Assembly (NCBI GenBank): GCA_029718625.1
Contig: CM056389.1
Location: 14,475,723 to 14,539,722 of the forward strand
Source: Synaphobranchus kaupii
Taxonomy: Eukaryota; Chordata; Actinopteri; Anguilliformes; Synaphobranchidae
Direction: 5' to 3'
DNA length: 64,000 nucleotides
Shown: positions 1 through 11,151 of the stretch, piece after piece
Position numbering within the stretch: position 1 is the stretch's first letter
How the letters are laid out: each line of letters begins with the position of its first letter
Notes under the pieces: model-generated
What the model was told of the DNA's origin: nothing
Databases searched by the model: none
Seen by the model: the letters and a program-made list of their open reading frames with translations, nothing else
Translations under genes and position numbers: made by a program

Positions 1-235
1 GTCCGTTTTCCGTGTTTTCCTGTTTTCCCTCCGTGTCATGTTGGATCCCTTTGTCCGTGTTTTCCCCGCTGCCGCGGACTAGGCGTGTCCTTCCCTGTCT
101 TGTTCGTCTGGTTGTTTTGTCTTACTTCCGCCTTTCACTCCCTCCCCCTCGTTGCATGCATTTCCTCACCTGGTGTCTTGTAATCACTCCCGGTTTATGT
201 TCACACCTGTATCGTATTTTGTCTCGTTAGTTAGC

Positions 236-243
236 TCTATATA
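236..243 (+). promoter_or_regulatory. TATA-like box of the LTR
   Basis: CTATATAG sits in a plausible U3/R position of the LTR-like block. About 25-35 bases downstream lies a C/G-rich start-site-like stretch (CAGTCGGCGCCAG). Promoter function is inferred from position only. Confidence 0.3.
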
Positions 244-920
244 GTCTTTCGGCTGGCTGCCAGTCGGCGCCAGTTCGTTAACTATCATCACTTGGTGTAG
301 TGCTTGACTCGTTATCTGGTCTCCCTGCTTAAACTATTCGCGTAGTTGTGGAATGTGTTTCCCGTGCAGCGTATAGTTCCTCGCAAAGCTACGGATTGGT
401 AGTTTACCTCCCGCACAATTTCCTGTCATAATTGTGTAGCTAACTTGTTTCCCTTCTCCTCCATCTAACCCTGCACCCGATCTCCCGTGGCAGTGTTCGT
501 GTTCCCCGTGTTTGTTGTGTGTGTTGCGGTACCTCCACCTCCAGCGCGTGTAGGCTCCGGGGTGATTCGCTACCTGGCTACCCTCCAGTTGTTCCTGTCC
601 GACCGAAGAGACCACCCAGTTCTTCGGCGCCGGCTCCTGGAGCTCTGGAGACAGTCAGCTACCTCCGGACCTACCGCAGCTACGCCACACCACTCTGTCC
701 TGCCGTGCTACCGCAAAACCTCCCGACTTCCAAACCCATCACCTCCGTGAGAACCTCCCGGTCTTTCCCGTGCCTACCCTTGCACTAACCCTCCTCTGTT
801 GTTTTGTTTTTCTATACCGGTGCAGTCAGCCCGGTCCAGTCCTGCCCTGCCGTAGTGAGTCGCTCCCCTGCCAGTTCCAGTCCAGTCCTGGCGTGAGTTG
901 TACAAGCGACTCGCTCAAAG

Positions 921-1205
921 TCCAGTTCCGGTTTGGGACATTCCGTTCCAGTACCCGATTCCCGTGTGGACCTCCCGGTCCAGTTCCAGTCCAGTCCAGT
1001 TCCGGTTTGGGACATTCCGTTCCAGTACCTGATTCCCGTGTGGACCTCCCGGTCCAGTTCAGTCCAGTCCAGTTCCGGTTTGGGACATCCGTTCCAGTAC
1101 CTGATTCCCGTGTGGACCACCCGGTCCAGTTCCAGTCCAGTCCAGTTCCGGTTTGGAACAGCCCGTTCCAGAACCTCCAGTCCAGCTCCGGCTTGGAGCA
1201 GCCCG
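921..1205. repeat. 73-74 bp minisatellite inside the LTR-like block
   Basis: About 3.7 tandem copies. The word TTCCGGTTTGG recurs at 926, 1000, 1073 and 1146, giving periods of 74, 73 and 73; a degenerate fourth copy follows. Each unit contains shorter GTCCAGTTCCAG repeats. The array lacks stop codons in several frames on both strands, so overlapping ORFs (770-1312 plus, 812-1225 and 826-1410 minus) run through it. Because the period is not a multiple of three, these are not protein repeats. Confidence 0.85.
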
Positions 1206-1366
1206 CCCCGGGCTTCCAGGCGCAAGACCTTGTATTACTGTGTGTGTTGCCTTTCCTGTACAGTGTTGGGACTACCCCAACACTTAATTTATTAAATACA
1301 CCCCTTTTGTGAAATCTGTCTCCTGGTCGTTGCACTTGGGTTCGTCCCGTAAACAGATACGTAACA

Positions 1367-2672
1367 CTTTCAGGGACTTTGGGTGACTGTACTTTTAGGC
1401 ACATGTACACAAAGCTATAGATTGCCTCCCACTCCCAACGTGACGGCTCTTTCCGGATGTCAGTACAGTCTAAAGGATCCTTTCAGCTGGAATTTTTTCC
1501 ATTCTGCACCAACAGAAGAAAAGAAAGATTGAGGCTTACAGCCCGTCATATTCATTAAACAGCGGCTCTTGTTAAAATAGTCACACCCTTGTCATATCGC
1601 CCCGAGTCCCGGAGACAGTTATAGCGAATTAGCAGAGTGGAGGGCTCCTTTGTCAGCCGTAGAATTTTAAACGGCACCTCAATCTCCGAGACTGAAAGGC
1701 GCGACAGCTTTTTTTGTCTCCACGCATGTTTGTGTGTCTTTGAGAGAACCGAATGTCCTATTGTTCGCCGGGATTTTCTTTGACATGCTAATTTGTCACT
1801 AATGCCGATGACAAACGGTTTCGAAATTTCGTTTAGAAATGCAAAGAGCATCAAGTGCTTCAGCTCTGCAGCTCTGAATGGAAGATCATTTTTCCAGGTA
1901 ATGGGATCTGATTGATTTAGTGTTTTCTGCGTCTGTTTCTGCATTGTTGGGTTTGATTTCAGCCCCACCACACAACAGCGCGACTTCAACAGACAATACC
2001 ACACAAAACAAAAGGCCAGATATGAAGTCATTTTAAAGGGATACTCCTCTTACAATATTCATTCCCTCCGCAAGCCCCCTCCCCAAAAGAAATCGAATGA
2101 AATTGATAGTGTGTGCACCATTTTTAATTCTCTTTCAGCAGCATAGGAAAGAAAGTTTGTCCATACAGATACTGTGAAAGGTCATAGCCTTTAATGGAAT
2201 AAACCTCATCTATTGCCATCATCAAATCAGAAACTGGAAAGTACAGTGGCAGATTTTGACGTGAAACGTAACGTTCGGAAACCTTCTCATCCTGTGTAAA
2301 CGCACGCGTTCCACACATCAAGCATACCTGTATGTCAACACAGAAAATGTTGGTTTCTTTGTCGGCGCCATTCTTGGTATTTCAGTGTATTTATTTATTC
2401 GTTAGCCCTCATCCACAGCTCAAGGTTAGTTTGTTGCTTGAACTCAAGGTCACCACAATGCTTATTAAAACCATGCAAATGTGTGTATATATTCTACAGA
2501 CCTCTGCTCTGGCATCACTGCCTGCCCTCACATAGTAGTGCAATGACAGAAAAGGAACAAAGAAACTGCATGTAAAACAGGCTCAGAATTACGTGCATTA
2601 CTTTTAATTATTATTCTAATGTTTTATTATATTTTACCGAGGACGGATATTTGGTTTGATAATATCCATTTG
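1367..2672. other. Non-coding stretch, no recognised gene
   Basis: AT-balanced single-copy-looking DNA. The longest open frame is a 158-codon minus-strand ORF at 1555-2031. It has no recognisable domain, no repeats and ordinary composition, so I treat it as chance. Confidence 0.6.
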
Positions 2673-2850
2673 TAGTTGAAGTTGAATGTTTACATCCACC
2701 TTAGCCAAATCCATTTAAACTCAGTTTTTCACAATTCCTGACATTTAATCCGAGTAAACATTCCCTGTCTTAGGTCAGTTAGGATCATGACTTTATTTTA
2801 AGAATGTGAAATGTCAGAATAATAGTAGAGAGAATGATTTACATATACTC

Positions 2851-4203
2851 TTAGTATTTGGTAGCATTGCCTTTGAATTGTTTAACTTGGGTCAAACGTT
2901 TCGGGTAGCCTTCCATAAGCTTCTCACAGTAAGTTGCTGGAATTTTGGCCCATTCCTCCTGACAGAACTGGTGTAACTGAGTCAGGTTAGTAGGCCTCCT
3001 TGCTCGCACACGGTTTTTCAGTTCTGCCCACAAATCTTCGATTGAACTGAGGGCAAGACTTTGCGTTGGCCACCCCCATACCTTGACTTTGTTGTCCTTA
3101 AGCCATTTTGCCACAACTTTGGAAGTATGCTTTGGGTCATTATCCATTTGGAAGAGCCATTTGCAACCAAGATTTAACTTCCTGGCTGATGTCTTGAGAT
3201 GTTGCTTCAATATATCCACATAATTTTCCTTCCTCATGATGCCATCTATTTTATGAAGTGCAGCAGTCCCTCCTGCAGCAAAGCACCCCCACAACATGAT
3301 GCTGCCACACTGCAAAAAATGTCTGTCTTAACAAGTGTTGTAATGAGACTTAAAACAAGCTAATATTTTAATTTTTTTGATGGGAAAAAACATGTTTGTA
3401 TGGAGTAAAAATATCTCACCCCACTGGCAAGATTTTTAAAATCTTAACAAGCATTTTATTCTCATATTTAGACTTTAGAATCTTGTTTCTGTTACTTTTT
3501 TACTTAATGAAAAAAACTATCTGCCAGGGGGGTGTGATATTTTTACTCATTGCAAGATTTGCCAATGGAATAAGATAATTTCACTTGTCAAGTAAAAAGT
3601 AACTTAAAAACATATTAAGTGGAAAATATTAACTTGTTTTAAGTCTCGTTACAAGACTAAAGCACTTGTTAAGCCAGACATTTTTTGCAGTGCACCCCCG
3701 TGCTTCACGGTTCGGATGGTGTTCTTCGGCTTGCAAGCCTCACCCTTTTTCCTCCAAACATAACGATGGTCATTATGGCCAAACAGTTCAATATTTGTTT
3801 CACCAGACGAAAGGACATTTCTCCAAAAAGTAGGATCTTTGTCCCCATGTGCAGTTGCAAACTGTAGTTTGGCTTTTTTATGGCGGTTTTGGAGTAGTGA
3901 AGGCTGAGCAGCCTTTCAGGTTATGTCGATATAGGACTCATTTTACTGTGGATATAGATACTTTTGTACCTGTTCCCTCCAGCATCTTCACAAGGTCCTT
4001 TACTGTTGTTCTGGGATTGATTCGCACTTTTCACACCAAAACACATCCATCTCTAGGAGACCGAATGCGTCTCCTTCCTGAGCAGTATGATGGCTGCGTG
4101 GTCCCATGGTGTTTATACTTGTGTACTGGTATACCTTCAGGTGTTGCTCCCAAGGATGAAGCAGACTTTCTTTGAGGTCTTGGCTGATTTTAGATTTTCC
4201 CAT
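2851..4203 (-). pseudogene. Tc1-family transposase, inactivated
   Basis: A DDE transposase that would bind the element's inverted repeats and catalyse cut-and-paste at TA sites. The start codon is at 4201-4203 ([10 protein letters not shown]). The N-terminal paired-like DNA-binding region has lost sequence: the frame from 4215 to 4000 drifts out of homology after about 20 residues. The first catalytic Asp region reads S-S-G-E-T (codon 3802-3804, GGT), so Asp has become Gly. The C-terminal half is open (2851-3315): it keeps IMLWGCFAAGGT, the second Asp in DNDPKHTSK, and the Glu in SSIEDLWAEL, and ends at FKGNATKY with the usual C-terminus. Deletions, the lost Asp and the nested insertion make it non-functional. 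Confidence 0.92.
3308..3692. mobile_element. Palindromic MITE nested in the Tc1 transposase
   Basis: A 385 bp insertion with terminal inverted repeats of roughly 65 bp. The ends are CACTGCAAAAAATG and CATTTTTTGCAGTG; within the arms, GAGACTTAAAACAAG on the left matches CTTGTTTTAAGTCTC on the right. It is flanked by CA (3306-3307 and 3693-3694), and removing it rejoins the transposase sequence exactly. The interior is AT-rich without coding capacity. A 2 bp duplication suggests a Tc1/mariner-mobilised MITE whose target was CA instead of TA; the family is not certain. Confidence 0.85.
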
Positions 4204-4573
4204 GATGTCAAGCAAAGAGGCACTGAGTTTGAAGGTAGGCCTTAAAATACATTCACAGGTACACCTCCAATTGACTCAAATAATGTCAATTAGCCTATCA
4301 GAAGTTTCTAAAGCCATGACATCATTTTCTGGAATTTTCCAAGCTGTTTAAAGGCACAGTCAACTTAGCGCATGTAAACTTCTGACCCACTGGAATTGTG
4401 ATATAGTGAATTAAAAGTGAAATAATCTGTTTGTAAACAATTGTTGGAAAAATTACTTGTGTCATGCAGATTGATAATAATCTGACTTGCCGACACTATA
4501 GTTTGCTAACATGAAATCTGTGGAGTGGTTAAAAATGAGTTTATGTCTATGTAAACTTCCGACTTCAACTGTA

Positions 4574-5944
4574 ATATTTCAGTTAATATGAACTACACTA
4601 CAGGGTACTAAGGGCTAAAAGATGTTATGATCATGTACCTCTGCACCGGTCTTTTATAACATTATTGCTTGTTTTTATGTGGCTGCTGTGGATATTCAAG
4701 TCGTGAAGCACACCAAAATTCTGTGTAAAGCAGAATAGCTGTCTGTCTGTATGTGTAGCTACCTGTTGGGGACGATGAGAGGACAGTTTGGAAGCCATTA
4801 AAAATACTGGAATGAAAAAACAAAATGTATGTTATATATGCAAGTATACACAGAGCGCTGCATATTCCACAGAGAAATAATAAAACAAGTTTATATCATG
4901 GGAGCTACAAAGCGGCAGGATATGTATGTTTGTTGCTACTTTAATGCGGTGATAAAATGACATTAGTGTACTGTAAGTCCCCTCCAATGCCTTGTTAATG
5001 GCTCTATGCCATATATATTTTAATTGGCACAATAAACATTTCCCCATCTTTACTGCTGTTCTAATGACCTGGGGGAGACAACAACAACAGCCCAGTCATG
5101 CTGACTCAGCACATTAAATCAAAAGAATGTTTTTTGTCTTCAGAAAAATCATTCCTACCCACTTCCTGGTGGTGTCCTCCCATTTTCTCACAAGCTCATC
5201 TGGGCATTTCCCGTTATTAGCCTTTAATGTGCTTACCAGGCATCTTAATCGCAGGCTCCCTGCCTGGTTTTTACTGCCGGCTATCCGAGGATCTTTGGTT
5301 TAGGCTCAGTAATTCAACACAATCTTCTCAGCCAACAGTTTCAAACCACGGCCTTCTGGTTAGGAGACCTCCTCCGCCGCGTGACATGACGATGCCGGCC
5401 AAAGCATTTACGACCATATGACCAAAGTGGTAGGTTTCGTTAAATCTAACAGGGTGCAGCCACGGTCCGTTACGTTAAATAAATTACATTTTGGAAACGT
5501 TATTTAGCTGGATTACAACCCAGCTCACGGTCCACATTAACTCGGTTTCATTACACCCGCTGAAAATAAATATTGTGAAACCAGCTGAAGCCTAGCTTTT
5601 GAAACCCAGCTAATTGCACATACACATAAAAGCCTGAAAGGCCCAGGAGATAGCGATCGTAGTTGGCGGAAAGCGCAATAAAGGCAATGGCGGTAAAAGG
5701 GAAGACGACGCTTCTTGAGTGACAGCGCGACACACTTTAAAAGTGGAAATGAAGTGCGTCTACTGCAAATTCAGTATACCCCGTTATGACATGAAAAATC
5801 ATTTGCTTTAAAAATCATTCATTATCCAGCCAGGATACTGAAGACAAAAGAGCAAAGTGAGTTTTGATATTTTCCCCCATTAAGACTTCCTGATATTTTG
5901 GTGGGGTTATAGAATATATCTCATAAAAAGATGGAGAAATCTAA
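4574..5944. other. Non-coding stretch
   Basis: No recognisable gene or repeat. Short ORFs (for example 4832-5047 and 5551-5733 on the minus strand) have no domain features. Confidence 0.6.
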
Positions 5945-6340
5945 ATTGGTGCATTTTTATTTCTGTCATAGACGCTGACGGTTTTCTCTCTGCCTCTCTT
6001 TGTAGCCACGGCTGTTAAGAGGGCCCCGAGCAGGTGCGGGCACAGGTGCGAAATTGATCGAATGAATGGAATTTCGGCAGATGCGGGAGCGGCCATTTTA
6101 TTAGCGACAGACACAGATGCGCCGCAGAGTCGGGATAGCGCGGCGAGCCAGCGAGCGAAGCGGGCCTGCCACCTTAACAGCCACTCGGCTCCGCAGTCGC
6201 CAGAATTCACCGTTATATTTCACTTAGCATCACTCTCATAATCACATTACAACAATATAACACTGGCAAAAGCCATAAGTCCTGCTGCCAAACGAACTCT
6301 AATTTGACTACGGAAAGAGAACGGCGACATGGGTGAGTAG
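5945..6340. promoter_or_regulatory. CpG-rich patch, candidate promoter / first exon
   Basis: CpG density rises sharply compared with the flanks, notably at 6020-6200. On the plus strand an ATG at 6329-6331 is followed at once by a strong donor-like GTGAGT (6333-6338), as in a first exon ending just after the start codon. On the minus strand an 89-codon ORF (6210-5941) contains an internal ATG giving MAAPASAE, typical of CpG-island starts, but no domain is recognised. A bidirectional promoter is possible; a G+C-rich intergenic patch is the alternative. Confidence 0.35.
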
Positions 6341-6882
6341 ATTAATCTGTAACGTTTTGACAACGGCCCCTTTATTGACATTCTGGGTAATTGCACCTGT
6401 ACTGGCCAGCTGCTGCCGTTATAGTGCCAGTTGGTTTCATTCCTGGGACGAGGGGATACGAAAAGCAGAAAAATCTACAAACATCGGGATTTGCAACACC
6501 CCTGTCCACTGCCACCCTAGTTCTGAAGTTGGCTTGTTTTTTTGTTGTGCAGCTCTGAACGTGCGTGTGTGTACGCGTGTGGGACTGTATGCGCCTGTGT
6601 GTGTGTGTGTACTGTACGTTATATAAGATGATATCCATCATTCTTGTTCATCGTTGCCAGTCTTTAACTTGGCTGAAAACACGTTCCCAAAAGAAAGCCT
6701 TGGTATGAAGGGCCAGGCACGCGCTCACTGAGGGAATGCGACTGCATTTTTATGAATGTATTACTGCCCTGCGGTACATTGAAATGCATGAAGTCGCAAT
6801 GACACATCGTCAGCTGCTGTACATCTCCTCCTCCTTCCGTTGCATCATACCGGTCTCTCCCTTCCCTTATCTGTCTGATCTC
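6341..6882. other. Non-coding stretch with a short (GT)n tract
   Basis: A mixed GT/GC-rich simple repeat lies at about 6558-6612. The plus and minus ORFs here (6333-6626, 6372-6641) cross it and look like chance. Confidence 0.6.
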
Positions 6883-7075
6883 TCTCAGCCTGCTCCCTGG
6901 CCTAGCACACTCTCAGCCTGCTCCCTGGCCTAGCACACTCTCAGCCTGCTCCCTGGCCTAGCACACTCTCAGCCTGCTCCCTGGCCTAGCACACTCTCAG
7001 CCTGCTCCCTGGCCTAGCACACTCTCAGCCTGCTCCCTGGCCTAGCACACTCTCAGCCTGCTCCCTGGCCTAGCA
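6883..7075. repeat. Perfect 28 bp minisatellite, about 6.9 copies
   Basis: The unit contains CAGCCTGCTCCCTGG and CCTAGCACAC. The word CAGCCTGCTCCC starts at 6886, 6914, 6942, 6970, 6998, 7026 and 7054, a constant 28 bp step with no visible mismatch between units. This suggests a young or actively homogenised array. Confidence 0.97.
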
Positions 7076-7559
7076 GTGTGTTACACCCTGATCGCACATC
7101 ACACATTCCTCTGCGCCACAATAGTAAGGCGTCTTTACATGCATTCCAGTTTTTCCACTCACTTTGGTCTTATTTATTTTATTATTTTTACACCTCTATT
7201 TCCAGGGTAAACTACTCCAAGCTGTGTAAACACAAATATTAATCGAAGCGGCAAAGTACGTACTTTAAAATGCACTGTGAAATGCACTATACGAGGTTGA
7301 AAACTGTTTTTCCTTCACACTATTTTTGCTATAAGCAAAATGCTTGCAAATGCAGTGCACTAGAAATGTTTTAAAAACTTTTGCGAGTCAACACTGCATT
7401 ATTTCAACTGACAGAAGGTGATGAAATAAATAATTTATATAATTTAAAATATTTAAATGAGGGTCTGCTCGTTGTAACTGAGCGCATGAATCCTTAGTTA
7501 AGCGGTCCTTCTCTCAGTTTTTTATTAATTTTTTAAAAAATATTTGTGCACCACCGTGA
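7076..7559. other. AT-rich non-coding stretch
   Basis: Strongly AT-rich from about 7170 to 7540 with poly(A)/poly(T) words. No gene seen. Confidence 0.6.
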
Positions 7560-7970
7560 GTTCCTCATCCAGCGAGAATGAAATTCTTCCCCCGGGGGCC
7601 AGAACTGATGCGTGGCAAAAAACCAACGAAACAAATGAATGTTTGCCAGCCTCACCCCACAGCCAAGCCACCTGCGGGCGAGCCAGAGGCGTGAGCCAGA
7701 GCGGGAGGAAAAAGGCGGGATTACGTCAACGTGCCGAGGTGAGGCGCGCGTTCTCAGGGCCCTCGGCCCGCCTGTTCTCTCCTCTCCAGAGCAGCGGCCC
7801 GTCCCCGCCCGACAGACCCGCGGCGCCTCCATTTCCCACGGAGACGCTCTCTCTCATTTCGACCGCTTTCTCATTCCCGTTTCCCCAGGAGGATTAATGC
7901 GGACGACTGCGAGGTGTCTGAGGTCAGGGGCCGAGAGCGGTGTACCGTACAAGCGCAACGCGCATTAATT
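7560..7970. promoter_or_regulatory. CpG island candidate
   Basis: GC- and CpG-rich against AT-rich flanks. It contains a CRE-like TTACGTCA (7720-7727), several GCG/CGC clusters and C/T-rich tracts. Overlapping ORFs on both strands (7533-7832 minus; 7544-7897 and 7639-7968 plus) have no domain and are expected from stop-poor GC-rich DNA. A promoter or 5' UTR is plausible but unproven. Confidence 0.35.
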
Positions 7971-10664
7971 CGCTCCGTATTAGAGCTTCATTCGATTATG
8001 TAAGCCGGGGGGGGGGGAGTCGGGTCGAGTGGGATGGTAGACATAAACAACGTCTAAAAGCTGAATTCAATTACTTCAAAAGCAGACATCCTTATTTGAC
8101 TCGCCGTGCTTTCACATCTCAGATGTAATAAATGTTCACAGCAATCTAGTCATCATTTTCTTTTTGTTTCTTTGTATTTCGACGACCCAATTCCGAATCG
8201 GCAATTGCGCCAGGCGATTTTTCCGCAACGTCTCCCACACCTGTGCACTACGAGCGCCGCAGCTGAACGGCGTGCATTCCCGTGGACCCTCCCCATGCGC
8301 AAACATACCAAATCACACCACTCGACATTAGCCAATCAGCTCGCTCCTTGCCACAGATTTCTCATTCGTTTTATGTTAATATTGATCAGGTTCCTAACTC
8401 GGCCTCCCGTGCCCCACATGAGTCCCCTTCAAATGGCTCTCTCACAGGATGCAGTGTGAGGAGTGTGACCCATCATGCGAATTCAGACACATAAATGACG
8501 GGCCATTTAAAACACCGTGGGCAATACTCAAAAAAGTATTCCCACGAAAAGCGGTAAGATGTGTCTAACATTTATACTTCATCCTCATAAGGCACAACCG
8601 AACATTTTCAAATACGTACTATTTTTCACAGACGGCAATAAGATCCATTAAATTATAAAGTATAAAATCGACTGGCGTGAACCCGGCGACCAACGGAAAT
8701 ACCACATAAATCAGAGCCTGAAGTTTGCAGTAGACTTCAGACAGAATGATTCATGCAGCCGTTGGTAGGGCAATGCTAATGGATAAGCCATTGTGGAGGA
8801 TTCTGGATTGACAAGCGCTAATGCTGCCTTAACAAATGTATTTAAGCCCACCTGTCCATGCTTTCTATGATAAAATAATACTCAACACAGTCTACGACAA
8901 GAGCACACAACGACCTGTTTCCACATTAAAAGCATTTGCACGTAAGCAGCTACAGACCTAGTTTATATTCCAGTCTTAGATCAGTGAATCATCACACTGG
9001 ACTTCATCGCGGTTTGAGAACATTAGACTTTTCGAAAAAATTATCAAAGTTCAGATGCAAACTAAATCAGGGAGGAAAATAGGTATAAAAAGCCCATTAT
9101 AGTTCACTTTACTCTGGATCGAACACTACACTCGATGTTTTCATTAAAAAAAAATCTAGTGTAAAAAAATGGGAGTGGAACTTGTGGTAGACACCATACT
9201 GTAAATGCCAGCGTAAAACTAGAGACATTGGACCTACAAATAAACACATTGGACCTGTTCAGCAACATTAATTTTCCATAATTTACAAGCTTACATATGT
9301 TCACCTCAGCTGTTGATTGTCAAGAGAAGACAACAAACGTTGGTTTTAAATACATTTAATGTACTGCAGTATAAGACTCTGTGACACATTATAAAACAAT
9401 GATGCTAAAACTGTGATTACGTGTGCTTGCTGCTGTTAAAGCATAACATGGAGTGATGTGAACATTTCTATAAACGGCAGACATTTTGTCTCTTTCATTC
9501 GGTTTATCAATGACATTCTCCTGGGTCACCTCTAATGTGCACTACAGACAATCTGTCATTTCCTGAAACAGAAACAACATCATGCCGTTTTGCTAATTTC
9601 ACTTTTTTTTTTTTTTTTTCCCGTGGATCACAACTAGAACCCTTGGGTAATTCCAGTCGACCATGCTAAAATAATTGGAGACAAAATGTTATCCTGTTCC
9701 CATGGATGATGAAGCGTTTGATCATTTTAATCTGACTTTAATAATTCAGTTGATGCGATTTGAAATAAATGAGTCTTGATTAAGTCGGAGTTGAGTGAAC
9801 AGTTATAACAGACACATGTACAACAAAGGGATTCCTCTGCTGGTTCACACTCAGGTTCGCTGAATTCATAAAGAAAGCTCTTTTCTACACAAACTCTGAG
9901 GGGCATCTTAGTTTCTCATCTCTGTGGTGAATTCCCCCCGACGTTCCATCTAAATGAAAAGTTTGGGGATTTCATTGGCTAAAGCAGGCTTTGATGGGTA
10001 GCAAAACTCCATGCAAAATAATCTATATCAGGATTTGATCGTGCTGTTGTTTTCATAACAAGACGACAGAAGGTTTCAATTCTGTGCTTTATGCAATTTG
10101 TAAAAGCGTTCAATGAACATATAAAAATGGAGTGGCAACCAGAGATCATGAAATGCTTATTGCTGACCCAATAAATATTGTGACAAGATTTCACGTGCAT
10201 TATCATGACGTGCATCATCATGACCGAAATGGTTAGTAGAACCAAAGCCCTCCATGTCTTCACATTGTTAGCAAATTTATTCTCAAAATGATTTGGCGAG
10301 CTGGTAATATTGTACTATGTTTGTGACTGTAGAGGTAGCTGGTAGCTCACTAAAAACTCCTTCCCTATAATTGCACAGGCCCGGTGGCCGTGAGGACAGC
10401 AAGGACCCCCGCCAGGCTAACAAAATCCTTCTTTTTTTTTTTGTTGCCGAAAATAACGCGAAATACCTAATCATTCAGAAATCAATGATCATTCGCACCT
10501 CTGCACCACGCTGTTCCTTTCCTGTGCCGTTGCCTGGGAAACGTGACGCAATGAGTGCCACCGCTGAGTCCCTTGCTGTTACTGCAGAAGAAGAGCGCGA
10601 GCATATGGGATGTGGGTAATGATAGAGTGGAGTGGACCAGAGACATGCTGACCGTGATTCCAAC
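7971..10664. other. Non-coding stretch
   Basis: No gene recognised. It holds a G run at about 8008-8016 and a T run at about 9603-9619. Short ORFs (8106-8459 plus, 9979-10263 minus) have no recognisable features. Confidence 0.6.
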
Positions 10665-10855
10665 TCGCCCAGGGCCGTTCTGTGTGCAGCGATTTTCTCC
10701 AAGCCCCTCCCGCCACCCGGGAGCAGCCGCCAAATGCCGCTCCCTCAAGGGACCGGCCATGCTCGGAACTGGCAGGACCGGGGATCGAACCCCCGATCCT
10801 CGGCGCGCAACCGCACAGACTAAAATGCGCCTTTGTCCGCTGCGCCACCACGCAC
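10665..10855 (-). mobile_element. tRNA-headed SINE
   Basis: Read on the minus strand from 10855, an A box (TGGCGCAGCGG) is followed by a long variable region and a B box (GGTTCGATCCC) near 10781-10793, the internal type 2 Pol III promoter of tRNA-derived SINEs. The tRNA-like part spans about 10770-10855. A GC-rich body continues to about 10665; its end is not clear. The long arm before the B box recalls a class II (Leu/Ser-like) tRNA. Overlapping ORFs at 10475-10992 on both strands are shadows of this GC-rich repeat. Confidence 0.65.
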
Positions 10856-11011
10856 ATTGTGGTTCTTTGTGGTTGTGGTTCTTGTGTAACCACAATGTCA
10901 CTATTTGTCACTATTTCTTGATTCCACTGTCAATACTACAACCTAACTTTACCTCCCTAATCCAGTGTTACACAGATATTGCCTCTCACTAGGGCTGTGA
11001 CAATTATGAAA

Positions 11012-11151
11012 GTTTGACCCTCAAATTAAAAGCTGACAGTCTGCACTTCAACCTCATTGTCACTGTATCCTTTCAAACTCAAAGTGCTAGAGTACAGAAC
11101 CAAAATAACAAAAAATGTGTCATTGTCCAATGAATTATGGTGCTCACTGTA
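11012..11151. mobile_element. Terminal fragment of a Tc1-like element
   Basis: The stretch from ACCCTCAAATTAAAAGCTGA to the end CTCACTGTA matches the terminal region of a common fish Tc1 family whose ends contain a GTGTCA(C/T)TGTCCAA word. It shares clear similarity with 62340-62484 in this same window. No transposase is attached. Confidence 0.6.

Larger units (their letters stand above)
1..1366 (+). mobile_element. LTR-like end of a Ty3/Gypsy-type retroelement, cut by the window edge
   Basis: This GC- and pyrimidine-rich block resembles the long terminal repeats of fish Gypsy elements. It has a TATA-like word (CTATATAG, 236-243), a run of C/T-rich leader sequence, and a 3' part with an A/T-rich poly(A)-signal-like stretch near 1280-1300 followed by 'GCACTTGGG' and an end in GTAACA at 1361-1366. 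The 5' limit lies before the window, so no target duplication can be tested, and no gag-pol coding is present. A solo or 3' LTR fits best; a long pyrimidine-rich satellite is the alternative. The assignment rests on general LTR layout and remembered fish LTRs. Confidence 0.45.
2675..4571 (-). mobile_element. Tc1/mariner element of the Sleeping Beauty / salmonid type (degenerate)
   Basis: Both ends are flanked by TA (2673-2674 and 4572-4573). The left end begins GTTGAAGTTGAATGTTTACA and the right end finishes TGTAAACTTCCGACTTCAAC plus TG, the inverted-repeat outer words of the salmonid Tc1 group from which Sleeping Beauty was reconstructed. Inner direct-repeat words lie at both sides (about 2690-2830 and 4370-4560). 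The transposase lies on the minus strand and is broken. A 385 bp palindromic element interrupts it at 3308-3692. Without that insertion the copy is about 1.5 kb, close to the usual 1.6 kb. Confidence 0.93.

Noticed and set aside
770..1312. 180-codon plus ORF and overlapping minus ORFs of 137 and 194 codons
   Set aside because: They exist because the 73-74 bp GC-rich minisatellite lacks stops; the period is not a multiple of three, so no protein repeat is maintained.
1555..2031. 158-codon minus-strand ORF
   Set aside because: No domain, no repeats, no splice or promoter context; such lengths occur by chance in 64 kb.
6883..7075. CRISPR-like array
   Set aside because: Units are contiguous with no variable spacers; it is a plain minisatellite in vertebrate DNA.
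10770..10855. Functional tRNA gene
   Set aside because: Box A and box B are good, but the body continues as a SINE and no clean acceptor stem is seen.
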